A stretch of DNA of 64,000 nt from Peptococcaceae bacterium UBA7702 (GTDB lineage: Bacteria; Bacillota; Dehalobacteriia; UBA7702). Below the pieces are notes generated by a model, which searched no databases, had not been told where the DNA came from, and saw only the letters and a list, made by a program, of their open reading frames with translations. Where the stretch lies: assembly GCA_002482535.1 (NCBI GenBank), contig DLGE01000015.1, forward strand, positions 14,673 through 78,672, in the 5' to 3' direction. Numbering within the stretch: the stretch's first letter is position 1; each line of letters begins with the position of its first letter. Position numbers and translations under genes: made by a program. Shown piece by piece: positions 51,464-59,749 of the stretch.

Positions 51464-52948
51464 TCAATGAATGCCGTGTTTTTTCATGCGATAAACCAGA
51501 GTCTGCCTTGAGATATTCAGCTCTCTTGCGGCGCGGCTGACGTTGCCGCCGCTTTTCCGAAGGGCTGCGATGATGGCGCCCCGCTCTTCCCGGCGAATGG
51601 AATCGAGGACATTCCCCTGTTCTTCCCCGGCAGCGGCAACCGGGGCCGGGGGCCTCCAGTCCTCCCGGGGTTCCGGCGTTTTATCGAGATTTTGAAATTC
51701 CTGATAAAAACTGGTTTCCCCGCTTTTTTCTTCCTCCAATAGATAAAATGGCAGGTGGTGCCTTTTGATCGAGGTCTCTCTAACACTCACCAGATTCATG
51801 GCGCACTCAACGGCATGTTTCAGCTGGCGCACATTGCCGGGCCACGCGTAATGCAGGAAGAAAGCCGTGATCTCGTCTTCCAGGCAAAGCACGTTCTTTT
51901 TATAGAGTTCATTGTACATGGCGATAAAGTGATGAACCAAGAGAAAGATATCGCTTTTCCGCTCTTTTAACGGAGGAATCAGAATATTCACCACCGCCAG
52001 GCGGTAGAAAAGGTCTTCTCTGATCTCTTTGTGGTTGATGACGTCCTGGGGATAAGCGTTACAGCTGCTGATGATCCGGGTATCGATGGGAATCTGCTCA
52101 CTGCCGCCCAGGGGCTGCACATATTTTTCTTCCAAAACCCGAAGCAGCTTGGCTTGGGCGGACAGGGGCATCGAGTTGACTTCATCCAAAAACAGCGTAC
52201 CGCCGTTGGCCTCTTCAAAAAGCCCTTTGCGGTCAATGGCGCCGGTATAAACGCCCTTCACCGTGCCGAAAAGAATCCCCTCGATGAGGGTTTCGGGAAT
52301 GGCGGCGCAATTGATGGCCAAAAACGGTTGGTTTTCCCTTTTGCTGGCAGAGTGGATGCTTTGGGCAAAGAGCTCTTTGCCGGTGCCGGTAAGCCCCGTC
52401 AGCATAATGGAAGAATCCCCTTTCGCCGCGTTATACGCCATCATCTTGCATTCTTTCAAACTCTTATGTTCACCGATGATATCCTCAAAGGTATAAATAT
52501 TTGACTTACCGCTCTTGCCGACGGCGCCTTGGTTTTTATGGCGGAAGAGCTGTTTTTGCAGCTCAATATTGCGGTCAATGGTTTTTTTGAACTGGGTGAC
52601 ATTCTGTTGAATCGAAAAAGAGCCCCAATAGCCGTTATCCAACTGGATGGGAAAGGTGTTACAAATCTGATAGACCTCTTGGTTGTTGATATAATAGCGG
52701 AAAAAATGGTTGCGCAGGGGCTCGTGGGAGCAGACGACGCGCAGCAGCGGGCTTTCCGAGGCTTTGAGATGATACATCTCCATGACGGTTTTGCCCCTGG
52801 TTTCCGCGAAAGAGTAACCGTCCAGCTTTTCGGCGGCTTTATTCATAAACAAAATAACGCCCTGATTATCCACAAAATAGACGGCGTCGCCCATATTATC
52901 AAAAATCTCCCGTAGCGGCAGGTTTTTATCAAAAAAATCCCGATCCAT
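51464..52948 (-). CDS. sigma-54-dependent activator, PAS sensor, GVYTGA loop
   Basis: About 494 residues: PAS (MGDAVYFVDNQGVILFMNKAAE), AAA+ with Walker A GLTGTGKE, loop GVYTGA, Walker B GTLFLDEVNSMP, WPGNVRQLKH, C-terminal HTH (GNVSRAARELNISRQTLVYRM). ATG at 52948 follows GGAGAG. Lies just upstream of the BCCT-MttB-BCCT operon in the same direction; its probable target. Confidence 0.92.
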   Translation of the reverse strand: MDRDFFDKNLPLREIFDNMGDAVYFVDNQGVILFMNKAAEKLDGYSFAETRGKTVMEMYHLKASESPLLRVVCSHEPLRNHFFRYYINNQEVYQICNTFPIQLDNGYWGSFSIQQNVTQFKKTIDRNIELQKQLFRHKNQGAVGKSGKSNIYTFEDIIGEHKSLKECKMMAYNAAKGDSSIMLTGLTGTGKELFAQSIHSASKRENQPFLAINCAAIPETLIEGILFGTVKGVYTGAIDRKGLFEEANGGTLFLDEVNSMPLSAQAKLLRVLEEKYVQPLGGSEQIPIDTRIISSCNAYPQDVINHKEIREDLFYRLAVVNILIPPLKERKSDIFLLVHHFIAMYNELYKKNVLCLEDEITAFFLHYAWPGNVRQLKHAVECAMNLVSVRETSIKRHHLPFYLLEEEKSGETSFYQEFQNLDKTPEPREDWRPPAPVAAAGEEQGNVLDSIRREERGAIIAALRKSGGNVSRAARELNISRQTLVYRMKKHGIH

Positions 52949-53043
52949 ACTTTTCTCTCCGCGGTTTTTTTTCATCATACCACGATTCCCCCGGATAGGC
53001 AAGAAAAGCCACCCAAAATGGCAGCTTTAACCAAAACCAAGAC

Positions 53044-53094
53044 AAAGGCCGCCGGGAGATACCGCGGCGGCCTTTGCCATAGGAGAGTATGTCA
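53044..53094. repeat. hairpin (terminator-like) plus GGAGAGTATGTCA, copy of intergenic repeat
   Basis: Perfect 11-base stem AAAGGCCGCCG / CGGCGGCCTTT, six bases, then GGAGAGTATGTCA at 53082-53094, identical to 46512-46524. On the minus strand the hairpin, followed by GTCTTGG, may also terminate the TauE-family transcript. Confidence 0.45.
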
Positions 53095-53242
53095 ATTCCC
53101 TGAAGGGGAGAACCGCAAGTCGAAAATATGGCAACGATCTCCGACACACCGGTACAAAGTAGTGAAAACGAATGATGCATAAAATAAATGTAATGAATAC
53201 GTTAGACAAGCTGAACACGATAAATGAAATGGATACAGTGCC

Positions 53243-54163
53243 TCAGTCGCAGGCCGCGGCGGTTTCCGCCGTTTCAGGGGCTGCGGTCTCAGCGGGTTTT
53301 TTCTTGAAAGCCGATACAAACATTGCCGCCGAAGTATAGATCAGCACACCGACCACAAGCCAGGTCAGGATGTAGAGGGGCAGTGTTTTCACAAGATAGG
53401 CGGCGAGGAGCACGCCGATGGTGCCGGCAATCTGACCGATGATGGTCACCTTGATATCATAGGTGCCGTCTTTCAGGAACTGGAAACCGGCGGTGGGCAT
53501 CAGCAGGGTGTAGGAACTGAAAAGGATGGGAAAGGCGGCCCTGGGACTCATGCCCAAGGTATAGCAAACCGCCATCATCGGCGCGTAAGCCCCGATGCCG
53601 CAGGCGGTGCAGATCCCCAAGAGGAAGAAGAGCACGGCGGAAACCATGAGCTTCCAGCCGGCGAAACCGATGGCGACACCACCCGAAGGCCAGATACCCA
53701 ACTGCCGCAGAACCATGATGCCGGCAACGACGATGAGACCGAAACCGAAAATGAGCTGAATGGTTTTTTCTGGAAACTTACCGACGAAGCGGGCGCCGAT
53801 ATTGGCGCCGACGGCGCAGCAGACCACGAGAATCAGCAGGGTCACAGGATCTACTTTGACGATGGAGATAAAGATCAGTGCTTCCACACACTGGGGAATC
53901 AAGGAAGCGACGTTTAAGGTGCCGGGAATCAGTTTATCCGGCACGAGCTTAAAGATCTTCCATAACGCGGTCTGGGGTGCGTAAGCGCCGATACCCAAAG
54001 TATCGAAAAACATGGTAAAACCCTGTACCCCGAAAATCAAAGCCGGATTGGCCTTGGAGATGCGGTCCTTATGCTTTCTCATATCTTTGAACATAAAATA
54101 GGAAAAGATCGCGGCGAGAATCACGGATACGGCCTGAAGGCCGCGGATGATCATGGTACCCAT
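53243..54163 (-). CDS. TauE/SafE-family (TSUP) membrane permease
   Basis: 306 residues with two homologous halves, each carrying GIGAYAP (residues about 57 and 190), the hallmark duplicated fold of TSUP anion permeases that move sulfite, sulfoacetate or related organic anions. Ends in an A/E-rich tail. GGGGGAT precedes the ATG. Third gene of the mtbB operon, 71 bases after the corrinoid protein gene; a link to dimethylamine metabolism is inferred from position only and the transported compound is unknown. Confidence 0.85.
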   Translation of the reverse strand: MGTMIIRGLQAVSVILAAIFSYFMFKDMRKHKDRISKANPALIFGVQGFTMFFDTLGIGAYAPQTALWKIFKLVPDKLIPGTLNVASLIPQCVEALIFISIVKVDPVTLLILVVCCAVGANIGARFVGKFPEKTIQLIFGFGLIVVAGIMVLRQLGIWPSGGVAIGFAGWKLMVSAVLFFLLGICTACGIGAYAPMMAVCYTLGMSPRAAFPILFSSYTLLMPTAGFQFLKDGTYDIKVTIIGQIAGTIGVLLAAYLVKTLPLYILTWLVVGVLIYTSAAMFVSAFKKKPAETAAPETAETAAACD

Positions 54164-54234
54164 AGAGAATATCCCCCCTTACTCATTGCCGGGAGGAGGC
54201 AACCCTTCCTCCCCCCGGGTAATTGTTATCTGCG

Positions 54235-54885
54235 TTATTGAGCCAGCAGCTCCAAGGATTTGGTGACGGCTTCCGCGGCGTCTTCGCCGTAGCCGTCGGC
54301 ACCGATTCTTTGGGCAAAGCGTTCCGTTACCGGTGCGCCGCCGATCAGGGTCTTTACCCGATCTTTGAGACCTTTTTCCTTCAGCAGATCTTCCACCTTT
54401 TTCTGCTCGCCCATGGTGGTGGTCAGCAATGCGCTGGTACCGATGAGATCCGCGTGATATTCCACGGCTTTTTCGACGATGGTGGCGGCGGGAACATCCC
54501 GGCCGAGGTCGATGACGTCGATGCCCTGGGTTTTGACGAGGGAAGCCACGATCCCTTTACCGATGTCATGAACGTCCCCTTCTACTGTAGCCAATACCAT
54601 GACGCCGCGTTTTTCCACGACTTTCCCTGATTTCGCCACGTGTTCGTTGACGATTTCAGAAACGCCTTTCATGGCTTCCGCCGCCAACATCAGTTCCGGC
54701 AGAAACATGCGGCCCTTACCGAAAAGATCGCCGACTTCACGGATACCGGCGGAAAAACCGTCGGTGAGCAGTTCCACGGGATCGACGCCGTCGGCAATGG
54801 CTGCTTTGGCGACTTCAACGGCTTTTTCCGCGTCACATTGCACAATGGCCTCTTTGGCCAATTCGATATATTTTTCTTTTGACAT
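54235..54885 (-). CDS. mtbC: methylamine corrinoid protein (B12-binding)
   Basis: 216 residues, typical size. Helical cap (residues 1-90) and Rossmann-like B12 domain with the lower-ligand motif DVHDIG (His106), SAL at 151-153 and GGAPV at 182-186. Accepts the methyl group from MtbB and passes it on to a methyl acceptor. Lies 24 bases after mtbB. The only corrinoid protein gene in the window, although seven methyltransferase genes are present. The name mtbC rests on linkage to mtbB; it could also serve MttB. Confidence 0.93.
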   Translation of the reverse strand: MSKEKYIELAKEAIVQCDAEKAVEVAKAAIADGVDPVELLTDGFSAGIREVGDLFGKGRMFLPELMLAAEAMKGVSEIVNEHVAKSGKVVEKRGVMVLATVEGDVHDIGKGIVASLVKTQGIDVIDLGRDVPAATIVEKAVEYHADLIGTSALLTTTMGEQKKVEDLLKEKGLKDRVKTLIGGAPVTERFAQRIGADGYGEDAAEAVTKSLELLAQ

Positions 54886-54909
54886 AAGATTAAACTCCTT
54901 TTTCCGGTT

Positions 54910-56298
54910 TTAAAGCAAGCCGACCTTTTTCTTGAAATTGGTGACGCTGGGAATTTCAATGCCGAGAACCTTCTCAATATTGAATTTCGCTTCCATGCCG
55001 CAGCTGGCGCCTTTTCTGTCGAGAACCGTGCCGATATCGAGAGATTCTCTGATCTCTTTCATGGCAAAGGAATCGGACAGGTCCAACACGGAGCAGTGAA
55101 GTTTATCCGCGACGTACTGTTTGGCTTCGGTGATACGCATACCTCTCATGATCATTCGGGCCACCAGATCTCCGGCGGTGCGAATCCCCCCCATGCCGGA
55201 GGCAAGTTCATGGACGGCAGCCATACCGTAAGCATCGCCGTGGCCAATCTACAAGCCATCGGCCTTACCGATTTCCATGATGGCCTTAGACGCCCTGGAA
55301 GTGGCGTCGGTGGGAGACGTATTGGTCAGGGGCACGCCGCCGACGCCCATGCCGGCGTCGACCACAACGGGGATATCCGCCGCTTCGGTACAGGCTTTGG
55401 TAAAGGTCAAAGCCCGGGCCATATTCCAGGCAAAGGACATGGAGCTGTTGGTGTTGATGACGCAGCCGAAGATGGAAACCCCTGCTTTCTCCGCCATTTT
55501 CACCTGCTTATGGGGATAAAGACCGGCAATGCGTTCCCCGCTGTATTCCAAAAGACCGTGCATGCCAAGGTTGAATTCACCGGCCATGCCAAATTCGATG
55601 CCCAGGTTGGGATATTTTTCCCGGAGCGCCTTGGCGGCCAAAAGAGCGGCCAAAACGTCGGCGTCGCCGGAAGCGCCGACGGTATCAAACTGGATGCCGC
55701 AGGCTCCGGCATCCGCCATTTGACTGGCAATAAAGATCATGTCACGGGTGGCGTGTTCCACTGCTTCTTCTTGGGCGGCCCGGGCTTCGGGGATTTTCCC
55801 CGAAGGCAGCAGTTCCGACCAGTTGTCGATGGGGCCGTCGGGTTTCGTGTACTGACCCAAATTGGGCATGGCGCCGTAAAAGATCGGCATCATGCAGTTA
55901 TTCTGGGCCAATTCCATGGTCATCGCTTCTTCCGCGATGAAATTCTTGATGCTCTTATAACTGTAGTCGGTGGTACAAAGCTCCATCGTGTCGGAGCAAA
56001 GTACTCTTTCATGAATCATCAGCGTCGCCATGCGGTCAATGGGCACACCGGCACGAACCGGTAATTTCAGGGTTCCGGCGTCGAAAGTCATAATGCCCTC
56101 TTGGCCTCTTTCCACACTGACATTTTTTTCAGGCATCGTCATAATGTCAACCAAATGATCGATCTCATCCTTGCTTAATTCCGGAATTTCACCGCGGGAT
56201 GCGGCGTCGGCAGTGCCATCTTCGATATCGTAACGGATATCATCCTTGGACATCATGACGGCGGAACCATCCCCCAAACGGGTAAAAAATTCACTCAT
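54910..56298 (-). CDS. mtbB: dimethylamine:corrinoid methyltransferase MtbB, with pyrrolysine at codon 350 (in-frame TAG)
   Basis: 462 residues including Pyl. The frame runs from ATG 56298 (GAGGAGG six bases upstream) through TAG at 55249-55251 to TAA at 54910; archaeal MtbB is about 467 residues with Pyl near 356. Diagnostic stretches: RLGDGSAV, ERVLCSDTMEL, FYGAMPNLGQY, GMGVGGVPLTNT before the TAG; GHGDAYGM, TAGDLVARM and FNIEKVLGIEI after it. Transfers a methyl group from dimethylamine to the corrinoid protein encoded next. Expression needs TAG decoding by pylT/PylS, encoded elsewhere. An upstream in-frame extension to 56403 is not supported. Promoter: sigma-54 at 56463-56478. Confidence 0.96.
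55249..55251 (-). other. in-frame amber codon read as pyrrolysine (mtbB)
   Basis: CTA on the plus strand is TAG in the mtbB frame, after KADGL and before IGHGD, the conserved Pyl site of dimethylamine methyltransferases. Confidence 0.94.
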
Positions 56299-56462
56299 GT
56301 TTCTCCTCCTCAATCTTTTTCTATATTCACAGATCGCCGCCGACAGGGGGAAGTCCGGCCTCATAACGACAATACCGAGGCTTAAGGGTACGTTAGGCGC
56401 CACGGTTTCATGATCCTATGGCCAAGACCTTGTCGGCGCATGATCTGTTTGCCTTACTATAA

Positions 56463-56478
56463 TGCAAGTCTTGTGCCA
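56463..56478 (-). promoter_or_regulatory. sigma-54 promoter of the mtbB operon
   Basis: Minus strand TGGCAC, five bases, TTGCA; about 165 bases before ATG 56298. Confidence 0.87.
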
Positions 56479-56548
56479 AAACGGAAATTTCCAAAAAAAT
56501 GGCTCTGGGGTGGGATAATACGCCTTTTTCAGTGTTTTTCAAAAAAAT

Positions 56549-56574
56549 AAACCGATGCAAATTAGCATCGGTTT
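56549..56574 (-). terminator. terminator of the activator gene (also a GCATCG dyad)
   Basis: AAACCGATGC / GCATCGGTTT perfect ten-base stem, T-runs on both strands. Downstream of the activator stop and upstream of the mtbB promoter. Confidence 0.8.
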
Positions 56575-56597
56575 TTTTGCTGAAATTAAAATTTAAA

Positions 56598-56632
56598 CTT
56601 GTCCGTCAGGAATACTTCCTGATGGAGACAAG
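56598..56632. other. nested inverted repeat
   Basis: TCAGGAA/TTCCTGA inside CTTGTC/GACAAG, with bulges. No T-run. Lies among the GCATC dyads upstream of mtbB. Confidence 0.4.
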
Positions 56633-56673
56633 ATGCATAAAAGCATCGGCCATCGATGCTCAAACGCATCGAT
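56633..56673. promoter_or_regulatory. GATGC/GCATC dyads, candidate activator sites
   Basis: GATGC-N6-GCATC at 56633-56648 and ATCGATGC-N6-GCATCGAT at 56652-56673, 155 to 195 bases upstream of the -24 element. With the terminator stem at 56549-56574 this makes three dyads with the same GATGC-N6-GCATC core. Confidence 0.5.
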
Positions 56674-56688
56674 TTTAGAGTACTTGCT

Positions 56689-58410
56689 TTAACTATTTTT
56701 TGATTTGTTTAATATTCTTACCACGGTGCTCTGATTGACCTCCAAAACTTTGGCCGCTTTACGGGTGCTGCCATAGCGTTCACAGGCTGCCGCTACCAAG
56801 GTGTAATCCAATTCTTCCCTGGCCTGCATCAGCGGAATCACCTCGGTGCAGATGACGCTGCTGGTGGTAATCGGTTTCCCCAGCACCTGCCGGAGGAGAT
56901 CGTCGCCGATGAGGTCGGTTTCTGAAGAAACCACAAACCGCTCGATCACATGCATCAGCTCCCGGACGTTTCCTGGCCAGGAGTAACCGGACAATCCCTC
57001 TAAAACCGAGGCTTTCAGCTCTTTGCGGCAATGGTATTCATGATTGAATTTTTGCAGAAACATTTTTGCCAGGGGCTGAATATCCTCTCGCCGCTCCCTT
57101 AGGGGCTGCAAGTGAATGGGAATGACGCTTAAACGATAGTAGAGATCCTTGCGGAACTCCCTTTGGGCCACCATGGTCTCAAGATTGCGGTTGGTCGCCG
57201 CCACGATGCGCACGTCCACGGGAATCTTTTTCAAACCCCCGATGCGCATGATCTGGCGATCCTGGAGAAATTCCAGCAGTTTTACCTGTAGGGGCAGGGG
57301 CATCTCCCCGATTTCATCAAGGAAAATCGTGCCCTTGTTCCCCGCCTCAATGAGGCCCATCTTTCCTTCTTTGGCCGCGCCGCTGAAGGCCCCGGGCATA
57401 TAGCCGAAAAGCTCCGATTCCAACAATTCTGTGGGGATCAGACCACAGTTTACCTTCATCAGGGGCTGAGCACGGCGCTTGCTCAAACGGTGGAGGAGGT
57501 CGGCGGTCACCTCCTTGCCGGTGCCGGTTTCACCGTCGATCAATACCGTCACATCGGTGGGGGCGATCTTCATGATCTGTTTTTTGACCTTCTTCATAGA
57601 GGGGCTTTCAAAAATATAGTTTTTCTGGCTGATGACTCTGGCCTGCAATTCCTGGACTTCCTTCTTGCTGTCGTCCAGGGCCTGTTCAATCAGGGCATTC
57701 TTCTCCATCAGTTCGCTCAGCTCTTTGATATCTTTGGACATACAGAGCACGTATTCAATGTTGTGCTCCCCATCGTAAATGGGCATCGCCGTGGAAATGA
57801 TATGCAGTCCCGAGGCGACCTCCACTGTTTTTTCTACCTTTTGATGTTTGGAGAGGACCTCTAAGGTCATACTTTTTGAAAAAATCCCCCGCTGTTCCAA
57901 CTCCCGCACGTTATGGCCAACACATTCCTGCCAACCGGCGCCGCAGACCTTTTCACTGTGGGGATTCATATACAGCACCTTGCCATTGGCGTCACTGATA
58001 AAGATCTCTTCTTCCATATCATGGAAAATCTTCTGCAAAAAATCTCTTTCGGCGGCAATTTCTTCCTTCTCCACCAAACGTTGGGGCGCTTTCAAGACAG
58101 AACAGGGAACACCTCGCTCATCGATGATGAGGGCGTATTTCACCCTTTTCAGCCGCGACGCCACCGCCGCCAAAGATTCCTCACCCTCAATGATTACGCA
58201 GTGGTTCAAAGGGGGAATATCCCAGAGAAAGGCATGGTCCGTTTTGCCATCGAGAAACTTTTTGATCAATTCCCACTTATCATAAACCTCATAGGGAAAA
58301 CGGTCTGCCACAACGTAGCCGATGGCATCCTCCCGCAGGTCCTGCCAGGTAATCTCATTCTCTCTCGGCCAAAGCAGGATATTATCTTTTGTATAATGGA
58401 AAAGAGACAT
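56689..58410 (-). CDS. sigma-54-dependent activator with PAS domain, GAFSGA loop
   Basis: 573 residues. An N-terminal domain of about 115 residues with no PAS signature, a PAS domain (around 120-230, EEEIFISDANGKVLYMNPHSEKV), a coiled-coil linker (KKEVQELQARVIS), AAA+ with Walker A GETGTGKE, loop GAFSGA, Walker B GTIFLDEIGEMP, WPGNVRELMH, and a TyrR-like HTH (STRKAAKVLEVNQSTVVRIL) rather than the Fis-type end of the other activators. Directly upstream of the mtbB operon in the same direction; probably its activator. The different HTH agrees with the different dyads upstream of mtbB. Confidence 0.92.
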   Translation of the reverse strand: MSLFHYTKDNILLWPRENEITWQDLREDAIGYVVADRFPYEVYDKWELIKKFLDGKTDHAFLWDIPPLNHCVIIEGEESLAAVASRLKRVKYALIIDERGVPCSVLKAPQRLVEKEEIAAERDFLQKIFHDMEEEIFISDANGKVLYMNPHSEKVCGAGWQECVGHNVRELEQRGIFSKSMTLEVLSKHQKVEKTVEVASGLHIISTAMPIYDGEHNIEYVLCMSKDIKELSELMEKNALIEQALDDSKKEVQELQARVISQKNYIFESPSMKKVKKQIMKIAPTDVTVLIDGETGTGKEVTADLLHRLSKRRAQPLMKVNCGLIPTELLESELFGYMPGAFSGAAKEGKMGLIEAGNKGTIFLDEIGEMPLPLQVKLLEFLQDRQIMRIGGLKKIPVDVRIVAATNRNLETMVAQREFRKDLYYRLSVIPIHLQPLRERREDIQPLAKMFLQKFNHEYHCRKELKASVLEGLSGYSWPGNVRELMHVIERFVVSSETDLIGDDLLRQVLGKPITTSSVICTEVIPLMQAREELDYTLVAAACERYGSTRKAAKVLEVNQSTVVRILNKSKNS

Positions 58411-58499
58411 CTTTGAAGCCCCCCTTTATCTCTTTTTCATTGTAGCATAACTGCTTTACAGCGTCTACGGATTCTTTTTCATGAGGTAAGACATAGAAA

Positions 58500-58546
58500 A
58501 TCCCCCGCATTGATATCAAAAATCAAAAAGAATCGATGCGGGGGAT
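58500..58546 (-). terminator. terminator of the PrsA-like gene
   Basis: ATCCCCCGCATCGAT / ATCAATGCGGGGGAT long stem followed by TTTTCT on the minus strand. Confidence 0.8.
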
Positions 58547-58554
58547 CTGAAAAT

Positions 58555-59640
58555 TTATTCACTTTCCGTTGCGCTGTCATCCTCAGAAGTGTCGCTCTCA
58601 GACTCCTCGCCGGTATGATCACCGTAATAGTAAACCACGTCGCTTGCTTCATGGAAATCGGAAATATATTCTTCGTAAGCGTCGGCTTTCAGGGTTGCCA
58701 AATTATCTTTGGCGATGGAAGCGATTAGATCGTCATATTCATTATCCTTGTCCTGAAGGCCGTCACAGAGAATGATGAAATAACCGAAGCTACTGCTCTT
58801 CACCGGTTCTTCCGTATATTCCCCTACTTTCGTCAGGTCAAAAGCAGCGTTGGTAAACTCTTCCACATAAGAACTTTCCGCTTTGGTAAAGGACTCACTG
58901 ATGGAACCGCCACTCTCTGCCGTAGAACTGTCGTCGGAATGCTCTTTGGCCAGTTCGGCAAAGTCGCCGCCGTCATCCAGTTTGGTGATGACTGCTTCGG
59001 CTTCCGCCTTCGCCGCGGCCCAGGCGTCATCGGTATAAACCGTGTTGCCGCTGTCGTCGGTGGTGGCGTCGGTATCATCGGGCTTAATCAGAATATAGGA
59101 AACGGTCCTGTTGTCATAGGTTTCGGGGTCTTCCTCATAAAGGGCTGCAGCCTCTTCATTACTGAAGCTGATATCCTGTTTTTTTTCGAGATAATTCTCA
59201 ATATTTTCTTTATAAAGGTTGCTGGCAATAACTTTGACCGCGGTTTCTTCGCTCAAACCGTAGTTTGTCTTGATTTGGCTCAGGGCGGTTTTGTAATCCG
59301 CTTTTTTGCTAACGCCTAAGTTTTCGTAAACGTATGATTGGATCTCATCCTTTGTGGGCGTACAATTCAGTTTGGCACAAGCTTGTTTGGCTTCTTCCAT
59401 GGTAACAAGGGTATCGATGGCCGTGTTTTCAATATCAAAATATTGCAGCATCTCCGGGGATAAACCGCCCAGGGAGGAGTACATGCTGTCATAGGAGATC
59501 AATAGATAATTCACGTATTCCTGATATTCCTCTTTGGCTATCTTTTCTCCGTTGACCTCGGCTACGGTACTACTGTCGCAAGCCGTAAACGTAAAAAGCA
59601 AGGCAAGGGAGAGAAAAAGGACGATCAACTTCTTTTTCAT
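58555..59640 (-). CDS. PrsA/SurA-type foldase lipoprotein
   Basis: 361 residues. Signal with lipobox FTAC, so anchored outside the membrane. N-terminal chaperone part (VAEVNGEKIAKEEY), parvulin-like domain in the middle (SYILIKPDD, DFAELAKEHSDDSSTAESGGSIS, GYFIILCDG) and an acidic C-terminus (SESDTSEDDSATESE). Peptidyl-prolyl isomerase/foldase that helps secreted proteins fold. Paralogue of 59750-60757, downstream of mfd as in many Bacillota. Confidence 0.88.
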   Translation of the reverse strand: MKKKLIVLFLSLALLFTFTACDSSTVAEVNGEKIAKEEYQEYVNYLLISYDSMYSSLGGLSPEMLQYFDIENTAIDTLVTMEEAKQACAKLNCTPTKDEIQSYVYENLGVSKKADYKTALSQIKTNYGLSEETAVKVIASNLYKENIENYLEKKQDISFSNEEAAALYEEDPETYDNRTVSYILIKPDDTDATTDDSGNTVYTDDAWAAAKAEAEAVITKLDDGGDFAELAKEHSDDSSTAESGGSISESFTKAESSYVEEFTNAAFDLTKVGEYTEEPVKSSSFGYFIILCDGLQDKDNEYDDLIASIAKDNLATLKADAYEEYISDFHEASDVVYYYGDHTGEESESDTSEDDSATESE

Positions 59641-59749
59641 AACGTTTCTATTTCCGCCTTTCCGGTTTCGTATTGGAGTTCACTGATTTCTATATTATAT
59701 AGCATTTGTGTGGAAAATTCAACACAAACCTCTGCCTGGATCAGAATGT

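Noticed and set aside
54910..55224. Separate 104-codon gene after an amber-truncated MtbB
   Set aside because: It is the C-terminal part of MtbB in the same frame; the TAG is at the known Pyl site.
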